64,000 nucleotides of DNA from Limnephilus marmoratus (lineage: Eukaryota > Arthropoda > Insecta > Trichoptera > Limnephilidae). The translations under genes were made by a program, and so were the position numbers. Shown piece by piece: positions 40,616-51,400 of the stretch. The notes under the pieces were generated by a model that was not told the DNA's origin, did not search any database, and saw only the letters and a program-made list of their open reading frames with translations. The stretch lies in contig OU862913.1 of NCBI GenBank assembly GCA_917880885.1, positions 26,049,286-26,113,285 on the forward strand, read 5' to 3'. The first letter of the stretch is position 1. The number at the start of each line of letters is the position of its first letter.

Positions 40616-40656
40616 GCCCTGATGATGGACACTGTAACGCTGTCCGAAACGTTGGC
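40616..40656 (+). ncRNA. Hammerhead ribozyme, Penelope type, right arm
   Basis: Core elements in order: stem I GCC (40616-40618), CTGATGA (40619-40625), stem II GGACA (40627-40631) with TGTCC (40641-40645), GAAA (40646-40649), a minimal stem III around ACGT, the cleavage trinucleotide GTT, and stem I closing GGC (40654-40656). Minimal stem III hammerheads are known from Penelope-like elements, where they may act as dimers. The cleavage site would be GTT rather than the usual GTC. Confidence 0.75.
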
Positions 40657-41759
40657 TAAAGGAGGAGGTAGCGCAACACGGCATAATACCCCAAAAGGAA
40701 ATAACCATAAAACATATTATTTTAGCTTAAAAATCAACCTTAGCGGCGATATATAATAAATTATATATAAAGTAGCTCAAATGCTTTACATTTTTACCAC
40801 GAAAAATTACATATTTTGATTCAATTAAATATCTCAGCCCGAACCCGTACTTTGACATTATTTTAAATATACAAAAGAACAAAAAAAATTAGATTTTCCA
40901 AGAAATATAAATTTATCAATTATTTATCTTATTTAAACCACTATGGGTAATATACGAAAAAAGTATAGTTTTTCGATTTATGGGACGATTTGTTCCGGGC
41001 CATTCCATAATGACAGTGGTTGCAAATGCTCTTTATCATCTCATAAATCTCTAACTTATTTGTTTCTTATCATAAAAATATTAAATTTGGTGTGCTGATG
41101 AAAAACTAAACAATCTATAAATTTCATATTTTTACTTTTTGAATTGTTAATATTTTGATTCTAAACAAGACATTTCAAAAACAATTTATCCTTGCGACAA
41201 GGTAATTTTCTGATAAAAAAGAACAGCGGAAAAAACGTTGTTGACGCTAAAACGCACAAAATCCGCAATCTTTTTTTAATGAACCTATTAAAAAATGTTT
41301 ATATTTTATAATTGTGTTCTCAGATCTACAGGTCTAAGTCCTGCTACTAGTTGAAAGTTTACCCGAACTTTGTCAAAATCTGGTTTCGGTATTATTTGCT
41401 TAAAGGGAGCTTATAAATAAGTATTATTTAAAAATAAAATATTAAAAATATATATTAATAAAGCTTAAAAAACACCCTTTGCAACGATATATAATAAACT
41501 ATATATAAATTAGTTCAAATGCTTGAAATTTGTACCACAAAATATTCCACATTTTGATTAAATTAAATATCTCAGCCTGAGCCCGTACTTTGACATTATT
41601 TTAAGCATACAAAGGTACCAAAAAATTCTTCTTTCCAACGGAAAAAAAATTATCAATCATTTATCTTATTAAAACCGCTATAGGTATATCTGAAAAAAAT
41701 ACACCCTTTTTCGATTTATGAGATGGCGTTGTATCGGGCCATTCCATAGTGCGACGTTC

Positions 41760-42670
41760 ATGTCCAACAAAGTACTTCGAAATATATATGGAAAAATAAT
41801 AAATAAAAAACTTCGAATAAACGAATTTTCAAAACACTTTAAAATATTTAACCCTTCGCTCCCCGACGAGACAAACTTTTACTCGTCTATAAAACTCCAT
41901 ATTATATCTTCTATATCTAAAACATTTTTTACGTATTATTCCTGTCAGTTTATTATTGGATACTATTTTATAGGTCGGAAATTTTTTGAGGCTTAGTTAC
42001 GAAAACGGAAATCAGGAGAAATTGCTTTACGTTGAGTCGTCATGTGGTGAATCGAGTTATTTTTCATTGAACGAGGAAATTTTTTTTTCATACTGTAAAC
42101 CAATAATTTCATTATCTATCAACATTGTTAACTACAAAAGTACTAGACATAGACATTCGCCAACTGTAATTAAAATAGCTCCCATTCATATACGAAAAAA
42201 CGGTCTGATAAATTCCACAAAATTTATACGCGTCACTAAAATAAAAAAACACCTTTTCACAGAGACAATACTCATACATGGCAACTAAAATGTTTAACGC
42301 ACTAAATAAGGACATCGAAAGATTTAGTACAATTACTCACTTTGCAATGTCTTTAAAGAATCTTCAAAAACGTGTACATAACATTTTAATAGCTGAAATA
42401 TTTAGCTTTAGTATTTCAATGGAATTTAAGGGCACGTGCAACCTTGTATTTTATATAGGACGCTTGAAGGTTACATTATATAAACATCAGATTGTTGGAA
42501 ATTTTCCGATACAAATAAGATGAGGAAAATGTAATATAATATTGACGTCAGAACGGTCAAAAGGACGCCAATTAATATATGCACATAATTAACAAGCGTG
42601 TTAGCACTATCCTACAAATTACTTAACAATCAACTAACACTAACATCACGCCACTTTACAATCAAGACAT
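41760..42670. other. No recognised gene
   Basis: AT-rich. Open frames at 41718-41996 and 41986-42288 have no similarity I can name. No terminal repeats were found. Confidence 0.4.
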
Positions 42671-42674
42671 CCAC

Positions 42675-42870
42675 ACTCACAATACTCGAAATAGCAATAA
42701 AATCCGCATACCCCAAACACACACTACAAAATATGGGATAAAATCTCTGAACCATGTTGCCTATACACTATATAATTCGCTACCAAATATGTATAAGGGA
42801 GTCCAACAAAATAAAAAAATTCAGAGTAATGCTTTAAAAGAATATTTTTTGAGTATGTTTAAGAGGGTAT
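42675..42870 (+). pseudogene. LINE RT C-terminal tail
   Basis: With one frameshift, the plus strand reads HTHNTRNSNKIRIPQTHT then KSLNHVAYTLYNSLPNMY and NALKEYFLSMF. THxYNTRN...IP...YN-x-LP...LK-x-YF is the standard end of Jockey/CR1 RT proteins. Confidence 0.7.
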
Positions 42871-43129
42871 TATTATTTATTATTACCAGAGAAAACCAGA
42901 AATATGTCATTTTTAAATCAGGTTTTAGACGCATTGACTCTTTTCCACATAAAATTATAATTTCTTTCTTTCGATTTTAGCATTCGCATGTTTTAAATTT
43001 TGAGAAAAAATGTTTATTTTTAGTATAATAAGGTTATACATTAGGTCGTTGGCAGATTTATTAAAATTTGTGTTATACCATACCCATTTCAAATCATATA
43101 ATCATGCAGTAAAATAAATCAATACATTA

Positions 43130-43590
43130 TCTGGGTATCACACGTTTTATAATTTTAATTTTAGTTTAAATAAAATCATTAAAAAATATATACGTACATG
43201 TGTGTCTTGAAGAAAATTGGTACGTTTGTGTATTTATTTGTGCACTTACAAACTTATATATTTCAGATTTTTTTAACAATCTTATTTAACTTAGACATTA
43301 TTGAAAAATGATAAATACTCATAATCAAAAAATAATTACAAAAAGTACATTATTTTAATAGTTTTATCATCACGCCTTTCAGCATTTTTGGAGGTAGGTA
43401 TAAATTAAAGCAAATTTGGAATGAAATAAAATCGATATTGAGTTATAATTTTAAAAAGCTGGTACGGAGAATAATTAATCTTTCTCATTGTAACCGCCCT
43501 GCATGATCGTAAGAACAACATTCGACGAAATGTGGATTTTCGGCCGCCGGCTGATTAAACGCTCTTTTAAGGATGAAACTATGTAATTTT
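43130..43590 (+). repeat. Dispersed repeat R, copy 2 (empty mariner site)
   Basis: Aligns with 27895-28076 plus 29037-29340. At 43311-43320 (GATAAATACTC) it lacks the mariner found at 28079-29034. About 80% similar by eye. Confidence 0.75.
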
Positions 43591-43599
43591 TCTTGTCAT

Positions 43600-43915
43600 G
43601 TTCAATTGTCTTGTTTCTTTTCTCTTCTTTTCTTTTCCATTTAGTTGTAATCACCCATATCTGTATAACCTTGTTCCTTTTTTCTTTAATTGTTTTCTGT
43701 TGTTGTTTGTTTTACTCAACCTGTCTTTTATTTTTTCGTCTATATTGTATGTGAAACTTATATTTCTAATATCCAAATTCATATGTAAAATTTTAACTAT
43801 TTCCTCCCACCCATGATTTGTATGTTCCTCCTGTTCTAAAATGAGTTCTTTAACTCATCGGGATTGCTCTAGCAAGAAATAAAAACAAAAAAATATATAA
43901 AAATAATTATCCATT
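43600..43915 (+). other. Possible LINE 3' UTR
   Basis: T- and C-rich sequence that ends in GAAATAAAAACAAAAAAATA after a short palindrome (GAGTTCTTTAACTC). This looks like the 3' UTR and tail of a LINE, but no coding sequence is attached. Confidence 0.3.
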
Positions 43916-43929
43916 TTATTTATGTGAAT

Positions 43930-44180
43930 ACGACGGTCCCAATAATTGCACTGAACAGAGAGTGAGACTATGACGTCCCAAAGCGAGGAATATTGTAAGG
44001 CTGGGAAGAGATCCATATGGGGAAGAGGAGGATTGGGATGTAGGTACCTGGCCATTCTAATCTGGCTACTAAACGCAACCGAAGCTAGTTCAAGCAAAGT
44101 TTCGATTCTGAAAGATGGTCTTTCACTGGGGCGATACTGAAAGTATCCACCACTGACTCTGGAGCAGGCCGCAAATACAG
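43930..44180 (-). mobile_element. SINE A fragment, diverged
   Basis: The reverse complement preserves body blocks equivalent to GGCGATACTGAAAGTATC, the CAGATTAGAATGGCCAGGTA region and the 3' end with GTCTCACTC. The tRNA-like head is absent. A hAT (44190) is inserted at its end. Confidence 0.7.
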
Positions 44181-44189
44181 GTACTGAAC

Positions 44190-45386
44190 CATGGGCGCCC
44201 GCAGAAATTTTTCTAGGGGGGGGCAATATATTTTTAGTAATGTTTTAATGTTTTTAATTTACTGCAGCGTATTTGAATAGTGAACGAACGGATAGGACAC
44301 TGCAGTAATGAAGGGTATACTGTAGCAACAATTATTTTATGAACACAATATATGTGTATAAAAAAAATATTACAACATAAATCTATCTTTAATAAAAATG
44401 AATCGCCGAAATATATGTTCCCGCATAACTTCCGAACTACTGCACTAAATTGGATATTTTTTTTTGTTGTGTTCGTTATTATATTATTATAGGACAAGGT
44501 TTGTATAAAACTACTGGTGAGCTCTGGCATTATGAAATTTGTATAAAAATGAATCGCCGAAATGTATGTACGCGCATAACTTCCGAACGAATGCACCAAA
44601 TTGGATAATTATTTTTTGTTGTGTTCTTTATTGTTTGTTGAGCTCTGACATTATGAAATTTGTATAAAAAATGCAATAGGTGGTACGCGAGCCGTTTGAA
44701 AACATCCAACGGCCTACGTTCGGTCTCTCCACACTTTCTTAATGCTAACACAAAGTTATTTAAAACTAGCTGGTACCCGGCATGCGTTGCTATGCCATTT
44801 AATAAAGAAATTGTTTCTCCCTGCGTGTTCTTTCCCATTCGTCCCGTTCCCCTTCCGCCTCCCCTTCTTTTCCTGCGTCCCTTTCCCCTCTCGCGTTCTC
44901 ACTCCGTCTCCTCCACCTTCCCTCTCTCCATTCCACTCCCCCTCTTCCCCCGTCCCGCGAACCCCCCTCCCGAGTTCCCCTCCACCTCCCATGTCCACTT
45001 CCCAAGTTCCCCTCCCCCCTCCCGCGAACCCCCTACCCGAGTTCCCATCCCCCTTCCCCCCTCCCGCATTCCACACATTCAGTTTTCAAACAGCTCGCGT
45101 GCCACCTATAGCAATTTTTTATACAAATTTCGTAATGCCAGAGCTCATCAGAAGTTTTATACAAACCTTGTCCTGACAATAACGAAGACACAAAAAAAGA
45201 ATTACCCAATTTGGTGCAGTCGTTCGAAAGTTATGCGCGTACATACATTTCGGCGATTCATTTTTATTTATATAGAAGAAGAAGATTAAAATAACAATAT
45301 TTGACTATTTTCAGTCAATTCAGGGGGGGGCAAGTGCCCCCCCTCCTTGCCCCCCCCCCTTGCCCCCCCCCCTGCGGGCGCCCATG
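44190..45386. mobile_element. hAT element with perfect 15-bp TIR and 8-bp TSD TACTGAAC
   Basis: Termini CATGGGCGCCCGCAG at 44190-44204 and the exact reverse complement at 45372-45386. TACTGAAC flanks both sides (44182-44189 and 45387-45394). Next to each TIR are G-runs (left GGGGGGGGCAA; right C-runs). The interior is itself an inverted arrangement: blocks with AATCGCCGAAATRTATGT and TATGAAATTTGTATAAAA at 44390-44690 recur reversed at 45100-45270, around a Helitron-like ACTAGCTGGTACCCGGC (44764). No transposase. Confidence 0.92.
44390..45290. repeat. Inverted repeats and pyrimidine-rich core inside the hAT
   Basis: Left blocks: AATGAATCGCCGAAAT at ~44397 and again at ~44549 (direct repeat, spacing ~152). 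Right block: the reverse complement of the same sequence at 45150-45275. The core 44764-45110 starts ACTAGCTGGTACCCGGCATG and is dominated by CCCCTTCC-type sequence, matching the purine-rich part of 18200-18535 in reverse. Long ORFs here reflect composition, not coding. Confidence 0.7.
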
Positions 45387-45439
45387 TACTGAACACAACG
45401 TCCGGAAACTCGTAAAACAATCTGGATAGGTGAGAATCG

Positions 45440-45890
45440 GAATCACATCTTTGTTTTTTACTTTGGCTCCACACAGGAGCCTCTGAGGAAAATAATTACC
45501 CTCAAGGCCTGGCATCTTGGGGATGCTGTGCGAAGGGTCTTTTGAGAGAAGAAGAAGAAAAGAAGGGGTGGGTAGGAATCTGGGGGTCAGTCGGGTCAGT
45601 GTATCCAGGTGTGACGGGCGTATGAATCCATTCCGCTCACTGCGGTGCAAGGCGATATTTCGAGATAGTCCTACTGGAGAGGTCAAAATGTCTCCCTCCA
45701 TCAGTCTCTCCCGATCCGGTCTGCCACGCAGCTGGTGGGCAGATTCATCCACCCCCAAGACAAGGTCAAACCTCACCCCGTGAACCCGAGCACTCCTGCT
45801 AAGCCACCAAACATAGCAAACCACTGGGGGTGACCTATGGCAGAGGTGTCGGTTATACAATAAACGATTCTCGGCGCGGCGGTGCGGTAC
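45440..45890 (-). mobile_element. SINE B copy, near full length
   Basis: In reverse complement it starts at the GGTACCGC and CCGAGAAT blocks, then CGACACCTCTGCCATAGGTC, the CTTGCACCGCAG core, and the 3' end with GCATCCCCAAGATGCCAGGC and CTCAGAGGCTCCTGTGTGG. Confidence 0.8.
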
Positions 45891-45953
45891 CCAGATTCTG
45901 AATTCTCTCCCGCAATACCACGCGATTTCAAAAAGGTGTGGAATGCAAGCCTT

Positions 45954-46092
45954 ATGGCCGTTATACACGACATCTTTTTTGAGCCCGATTCCAATTGCGA
46001 TAGCTATTTTCATCTCTATTTTCATATCTACGATTTCAATTTTCATCACTGCAAACAACACATGAACCATGCTATTTGCTGTGATGCCAACT
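45954..46092 (-). mobile_element. Half copy of the palindromic element
   Basis: Matches one arm and the centre of 23925-24207: ATGGCCGTTATACACGACAT, CCCGATTCCAATT, and TTTTCATCACTGCAAACAAC to GTGATGCCAACT. The second arm is missing, so the copy is truncated just past the centre. Confidence 0.75.
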
Positions 46093-46120
46093 ACATTTTT
46101 ACATGCAGCTATGTGCATTT

Positions 46121-46540
46121 GACGACCTCCGTAGTCCAGTGGCTAAGACTCTTGACTCACATTCCGGAGGTCGCGGGTTCGAACCCGGCATGTGCAAATA
46201 AATTTTATTTGATTAATTTGTGTTATTTCACAATTAATTCATTTAAAATAATATATAGTATATTTGCGGCATGTTCCAGAGTGGAAGATACTATCAGTAT
46301 CGCCCTGGTGTAAGACCACCATTCAGAATTGAAACATTGCTTGAAAATGGCTTTAGCCGTGTTTAGTGACCAGATCTGAATAGCCAGGTACTTCCCAACC
46401 TTCCTCTTCCCCACCTCCTTCCCCTCCCCACTACCTTCAGCCTCACAACATACCCCAATTGGGGATGCCATAGTCTCACTGGCTCCAGACGGGAGCAGTT
46501 GAGATTCTTGTGTGGTAATTACTGTAAAAAAAAAAAAAAA
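46121..46540 (+). mobile_element. SINE A, full-length reference copy
   Basis: The head GACGACCTCCGTAGTCCAGT has anticodon loop CTCACAT (CAC) and B box GGTTCGAACCC; the linker is CAAATAAATTTTATTT; the body includes GTTCCAGAGTGGAAGATAC and CAGATCTGAATAGCCAGG; the 3' end is CTGTA followed by 15 A residues (46526-46540). It interrupts the ORF that begins at 46886 on the minus strand. Confidence 0.92.
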
Positions 46541-46886
46541 TGTCAAAAAGCTTTCTACTTTGTACTCTGAACTCTTCTAACTTTTCTTCCTTAAGTTTCT
46601 TGAAAGACTTTTTCAAATTATAACACTTTGAATAGTTTTGTAAGACTCGTTTGTGGGTGACAATTGGAATAGAAGATTTTATCCACAATTCTTCAATTTT
46701 CGTTCCAACTATTTCGGCAATTTCCAAAAACGTAGGTTCTTTTGTTGTATTATTCCTTACTTTTAAGTGTTGTCGAACCCATTCATACAATTTCGTCACA
46801 TTTTCATACGTAAGTAGGATATTTTCTTCCAACTCTGCACTTTCACAAAATATCGGACATTTTAACTTTTGTCTTGTAGAAGTCAT
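46541..46886 (-). pseudogene. N-terminal part of a repeated arthropod ORF, truncated by SINE A
   Basis: The frame starts MTSTRQKLKCPIFCESAE, includes KEPTFLEIAEIVGTKIEELW, KSSIPIVTHKRVLQNYSKCY and FRVQSRKLFDI. The E-x-x-x-I-x-x-KI-x-x-(I/L)W...SIP-x-V...KLFDI pattern recalls uncharacterised insect proteins that occur as many genomic copies. The SINE A poly-A cuts the frame after KLFDI, and the remaining codons are SINE sequence. The function is not known to me. Upstream (46890-47090) is non-coding and may be its promoter. Confidence 0.55.
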
Positions 46887-47139
46887 GTTAAATCACTTAA
46901 AAAACGTTTATCACCAAGCACTCGTGAATATAATTGACGCGTGACCCTTCACCTTGAGACAATTATCGACACTAGTTTAAACAAAACACTGCATTTCGTA
47001 GACTGTCACGTGCCGCCCTCCGCTTTGTCCCGCATTTTGCTCCTTTGTTACAGCGCCAAAGTATATTAAAATAATGAAATATTTTATTGCAACAGCTAGT
47101 TAAACATATTTGAATATGTTATTAAATAAAATAAACCTA

Positions 47140-48425
47140 TTTTAATAAACACTGTAATATTTTGTAGGCCGCGCAAATAGCCGCTAAACTGTCGTTTTTG
47201 TAAATTTTATAAATTTTGGATAACAAGGGATTGGATTTTTTTAATGGAGTTTGCGTGGCTTTTGTAGAAAGGGTTCCATAAGGGGGAATTATATTCCAAA
47301 TGACTCCTAACCAGAGTTGCATATAGTAATTTAAATGTATAAATGTTTTTGAAATCTTTACATAGTCTTAGAATGAAACCCAGTATTTTCATAGCTTTAT
47401 TAGTAATGATATCAATGTGATTAGTAAATAGTAGTTTAGTGTCGAAGGTTATTCCGAGGTTCCTTATTTCAGGTACTGACATTAAAATGTGATTGTTAAG
47501 TGAATAGCTGTATTTGATGGGGTTTTTATTCGAAAGAAACTCATGATTTGACATTTTTTAATGTTAAGTGTAAGTTTTGTTAATGGTACACCATTCTGCG
47601 AATTTTACAAAATTGGATTGAAGGGACAAGCAGTCGTATATATTTTTAATGGTTTTATATATTTTCATGTCATCAGCAAATAATAATATGTTAACATCAG
47701 AGAATATGGAAGTGACATCATTTATGAATAGTATAAACAATATTGGACCAAGGTGCGAACCCTGAGGAGCACCACTAGTTGCTTCAAATTCGTAAGACAA
47801 GTGTTCTTTAATAGAGACAGTTAGTACACGTTTTAATAAATAATTCCTAATCCAGCATAATAATTTACCACTTATTCCTAGTTTAGACAATTTATTTATA
47901 AGAATTTTAATGCAAACCTTATCAAAGGCTTTACTAAAATCCGTATAAATTGAGTCAACTTGTTCTCTATTAGCGAGAGCACCTGAGATAAAATTTTTGT
48001 ACAGTGTAAGGTTAGTTAAAGTAGATCGTCCAGAGATAAAACCATGTTGAAATGACAAGATATTAAATTTTATGCAAGAACATATTTTTTGAAGATTTAA
48101 CTTTTCAAAAATGTTTGGTTTCGACGATTGTATGCATATTGGTCTGTAATTTTCAACTAAAGTCTTGTCTCCGCTTTTAAATATTGGAGTGAGAAAGCTA
48201 TTTTTCCATATTTGCGGGAATTTGCCTGATAAAAGTGATTGATTAAATAGTAGGTACAGTGAGTAAGAGACACTAGCCCCACAGTTTTTAAGAAATACGG
48301 GGGGAATTTTATCTGGCCCTGAGCAAGATTTAGGTTTCAGTAGTTTGACACATATTGCAATTTCTTTAATCTCAATATGTATCTGAGATAGTTGTAAATT
48401 TATATCTGACTCGAAGTTTGGAATG
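47140..48425 (-). pseudogene. Jockey/CR1-type LINE RT, decayed
   Basis: Minus-strand order: KSCSGPDKIPPVFLKNCGAS and ENYRPICIQS (48350-48120), SFQHGFISGRST, SIYTDFSKAFDKVC, SGAPQGSHLGP, LLFADDMKIYK (48058-47564), then EIRNLGITFD and LVRSHLEYNSPLW (47554-47207). A frameshift near 47560 separates the thumb. The wording IYTDFSKAFD plus SGxPQGSHLGP plus FADDMKIYK shows the same clade as 13340-18020. No endonuclease is left. Confidence 0.85.
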
Positions 48426-48439
48426 TCTTCATCGATTTA

Positions 48440-51400
48440 GATTAGATTTGGGCATTCTAAACCCATTTGTCGTTCCCCTCCACGTTGCTTCCATTGCGGA
48501 GAGGATCATCAATTTAAACAGTGTCAAAAAACAACTAACAGCGCAATTTGCATTGATTGTAAGGGTAGCCATACTGCTGTTAGTGTGGCCTGTCCAGAGT
48601 TGTCTAGACAGAGGAACATCAAGCAATCAATGGCTTCGGAAATTATTTCATACTTCCAGGCGTCTAAATTATTCCCTCCTGCAAAAAAATCTTTTGCAGA
48701 GATATCATCTAATCAATCTGTCTTTCGTTTTTCTTCCCCTAAATCTCCTCAGTCATCTTCCCACAAAGAAAACATTTTCAAGCCGTTAAAATCTAAACGT
48801 AAATTTATTCCTTTCCTTTGATAAAAAAACAAAATGATCTTTTGCTTAACCCGAATGAGAATAATAAATCTCAGGCTCCCAATGGGAATGCCTTAAAAAG
48901 TTGTCCCTCTACCGATATTTTCCCTAAAGTCATGACGGAAAATTCCTCTTTCATCCAAACTTTAATTACTCTCTTAATTTCGATTCTTTCAAACAACAAT
49001 ACTGTACCGTACTATTACTGTATTATAATTTAGTTTAAAGAATTCTTGTTATTAATATTGTTCTTTAGGAATTGCTTTGTGTATACTGTATATTATTTGT
49101 TTCGCATTGTTTAATCAGTTTTGTATTTTGTAAGGACTCGTAAGGAACACTATAGGATTAATTTGAGTTTATTATAATTAAGCGCACTTGAAGTGAAATA
49201 TCACAAAACTGCGCTATATAAATACTAAATTACGCACCAGATTTAAATGTCCGGGTTAAATTTTCCCCACAGGAAAAACTAAACCCTTTCACACACTTCC
49301 CCAAATGATCATCTAGTCAACCCACGCTATGCAATTGCACTATATAAGTATTATAAATACAAAATAATACAAGAACAACATGTCAACCTACTAGAGACCA
49401 AATGGGAATATAATTCACCGACTCCAGATATTTTCATATCAGAGGGTTCGGCTCTGTGGCATTTCTAATTGAACCTATAAATCCTACTGATCCCTCAATA
49501 TAAATATTTAAAAAATCTTTTGTAATCCTACATGTATTTAAAATTACTGATTTTTGCATTTTTATATACAAATCTTTGACAAATCTAATATGCCTAAATT
49601 TTGAATCAGATTCCTAGGTATTATGCCAGTGGCCGAAATAACAAATGGTAATATTTTTATAGTCCGAGAATGCCAAATTCTTTTAATCTCATTTCCTAAA
49701 TCTGTGTATTTTCTAATTTTTTCAGAAACCGTTTTTTGAATATTACAGGAATTTGGAATAGCTACATCAATGATATAAGTTATTTTTTTTAATTTTGTCA
49801 TGTAAAACTATATCAGATCTATTATGACTAATTGTTCTGTCTGTTAGTATAGTTTTATCATAATATATTTTATAAAATTCATTTTCTATAAATGAATTTG
49901 GTTCATATTCATAATATGGTACTACATTACGGCAATCAATCAAGTTATGTTTAATTACCAAACTTTGGTGAATTATTTTTAAAACCTGATTGTGCCTAAA
50001 TGTATACTCGGACGGCGCTAATATAGAACATCCCGATATAATATGTTCTATAGTTTCCGGAAAAGCCAAACATTTTCTACATAAATCACCAATTTGATTT
50101 ATATCTTTGATTATATGCTTCCTATATTTTTTTGTATTAAAGACTCTATCTTGAATGGCAAGCATAAATCCTTCTATTTCTGCGCTCAACTCTCCAATAC
50201 CCAACCATATGTTTGACGAAAGTTTGTCAACATACGTTTGGTTGAGTTAATTGAAGTGTTTTGCGTGAATAATTTTATTTGACCAGGAATCTAATAATTC
50301 CTGGTTAGTATTTATAAGAATGTTGGCATTCTCGTCATATAAATTTAAAGGTGTAATATTTCTATCTGTCTTGCAAATTATTTTGTGCATTTTTGAGCTA
50401 TTAGCTTTCCTATGGAAAAAATTTCTAAGCATTTCTACCTGATTGTGTTTCAAAGATGTTATTTTGACTACACTCTACCTCCTAAATTTCTAGGTAAATT
50501 AATTCGTTCTATAGCTGAATTTGGATGATGGCAATTAAACTTTGTTAACGTAGTTCTAATTAATCGTTATAAACTATCTAAATCTGTATTGGACCATTTA
50601 ATTATGCCAAATGAGTACGTTAGTAGAGGTATTGCCCAAGTATTTATTGCTTTTACTAAATTTTTAGCAGATAGATTGCATTTTAAAATTTTCTTGATCC
50701 TAGTTTGAAATTTAATCCTAATATCATTTTTAATACTAGTGTGATCTAATCTATTCGATTGCGGGTATCCTAAATATTTATAAACCTCATCCCCTTTCAT
50801 ACTTTTAATTTTGAAATTTCTAAATACACCCTCGTCTCCATCTTCAATTTTGCCTTTCTCTATATGGATCGTTTTGCATTTATCTAAACCAAAAGTCATT
50901 TTAATATCATCTGAAAAAATTTTAACTACCTTAACCATTTTCTCTAAATTTGATTCAGAATTTGAAAATAATGTTATATCATCCATATATAAAGGATGTG
51001 AAACTACATATACTACTCTCTCTTGTATTACCCTTAATTTTTATTCCAAACTTGCTTTTAATTAACATTTTAGTCTCCTTGAAAAATCCCTCTTTTTATT
51101 GAAATGCCCGGTACTACTATTTTCTTACCTTTTAAATTTACTAGCAAATCTGTATTCCAAAAGGACATAATATTTTTCAAAAAGCTAATTATAATTTGGT
51201 TAACTTTATATATTTTTAATATTTTGATTAGCCACGAGTGCGGGACACTATCAAAAGCTTTTTGATAGTCTATATAACAAGTATGTAAATTACGTTTTTG
51301 ATTTTAAATTTGTTTTTAAATTACAGAATCAATAACTAATTGTTCTTTACATCCCATATGTTTTCTGCGACAACCTTTTTGTTGTTCAGATAAAATATTT

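Larger units (their letters stand above)
38767..40711 (+). mobile_element. Penelope-like element, 5'-truncated, inverted terminal arms
   Basis: A 14-bp TSD ACATATTATTTTAG flanks it (38753-38766 and 40712-40725). The left ~460 bp (38796-39258) is the reverse complement of the right end (40248-40711), the inverted pLTR arrangement known in Penelope-like elements; the arms are nearly identical. Between them lies an RT plus GIY-YIG ORF. Each arm carries a hammerhead ribozyme. Tandem unit 2 (41021-41755) lacks it. Confidence 0.93.
38300..41755 (+). repeat. Tandem duplication of a ~735-760-bp unit, first copy holding a Penelope element
   Basis: Unit 1 is 38300-38766 plus 40726-41020; unit 2 is about 41021-41755. 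Shared landmarks: CATCTCATAAATCT, GCGACAAGGTAATTTTCTGA, GAAAGTTTACC(C/T)GAACTTTG, TGCTTAAAGGGA, AATATCTCAGCC and CGGGCCATTCCATA, which ends each unit. Divergence is ~20%. No ORF. The second unit is an empty version of the Penelope insertion site in the first. Confidence 0.85.

Noticed and set aside
44660..45289. 209-codon ORF and its 144-codon shadow, Pro/Ser-rich
   Set aside because: Composition artefact of the pyrimidine-rich core of a hAT-borne repeat; the frame crosses recognised repeat boundaries.
45315..46118. 267-codon minus-strand ORF
   Set aside because: It spans a palindromic element, a SINE B and C-rich hAT end sequence, so it is a chance open frame across three unrelated repeats.
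46121..46200. Genuine tRNA-Val gene
   Set aside because: Anticodon CAC and B box fit, but the same head recurs at 11545 with an identical ~300-bp body and poly-A, so it is a SINE.
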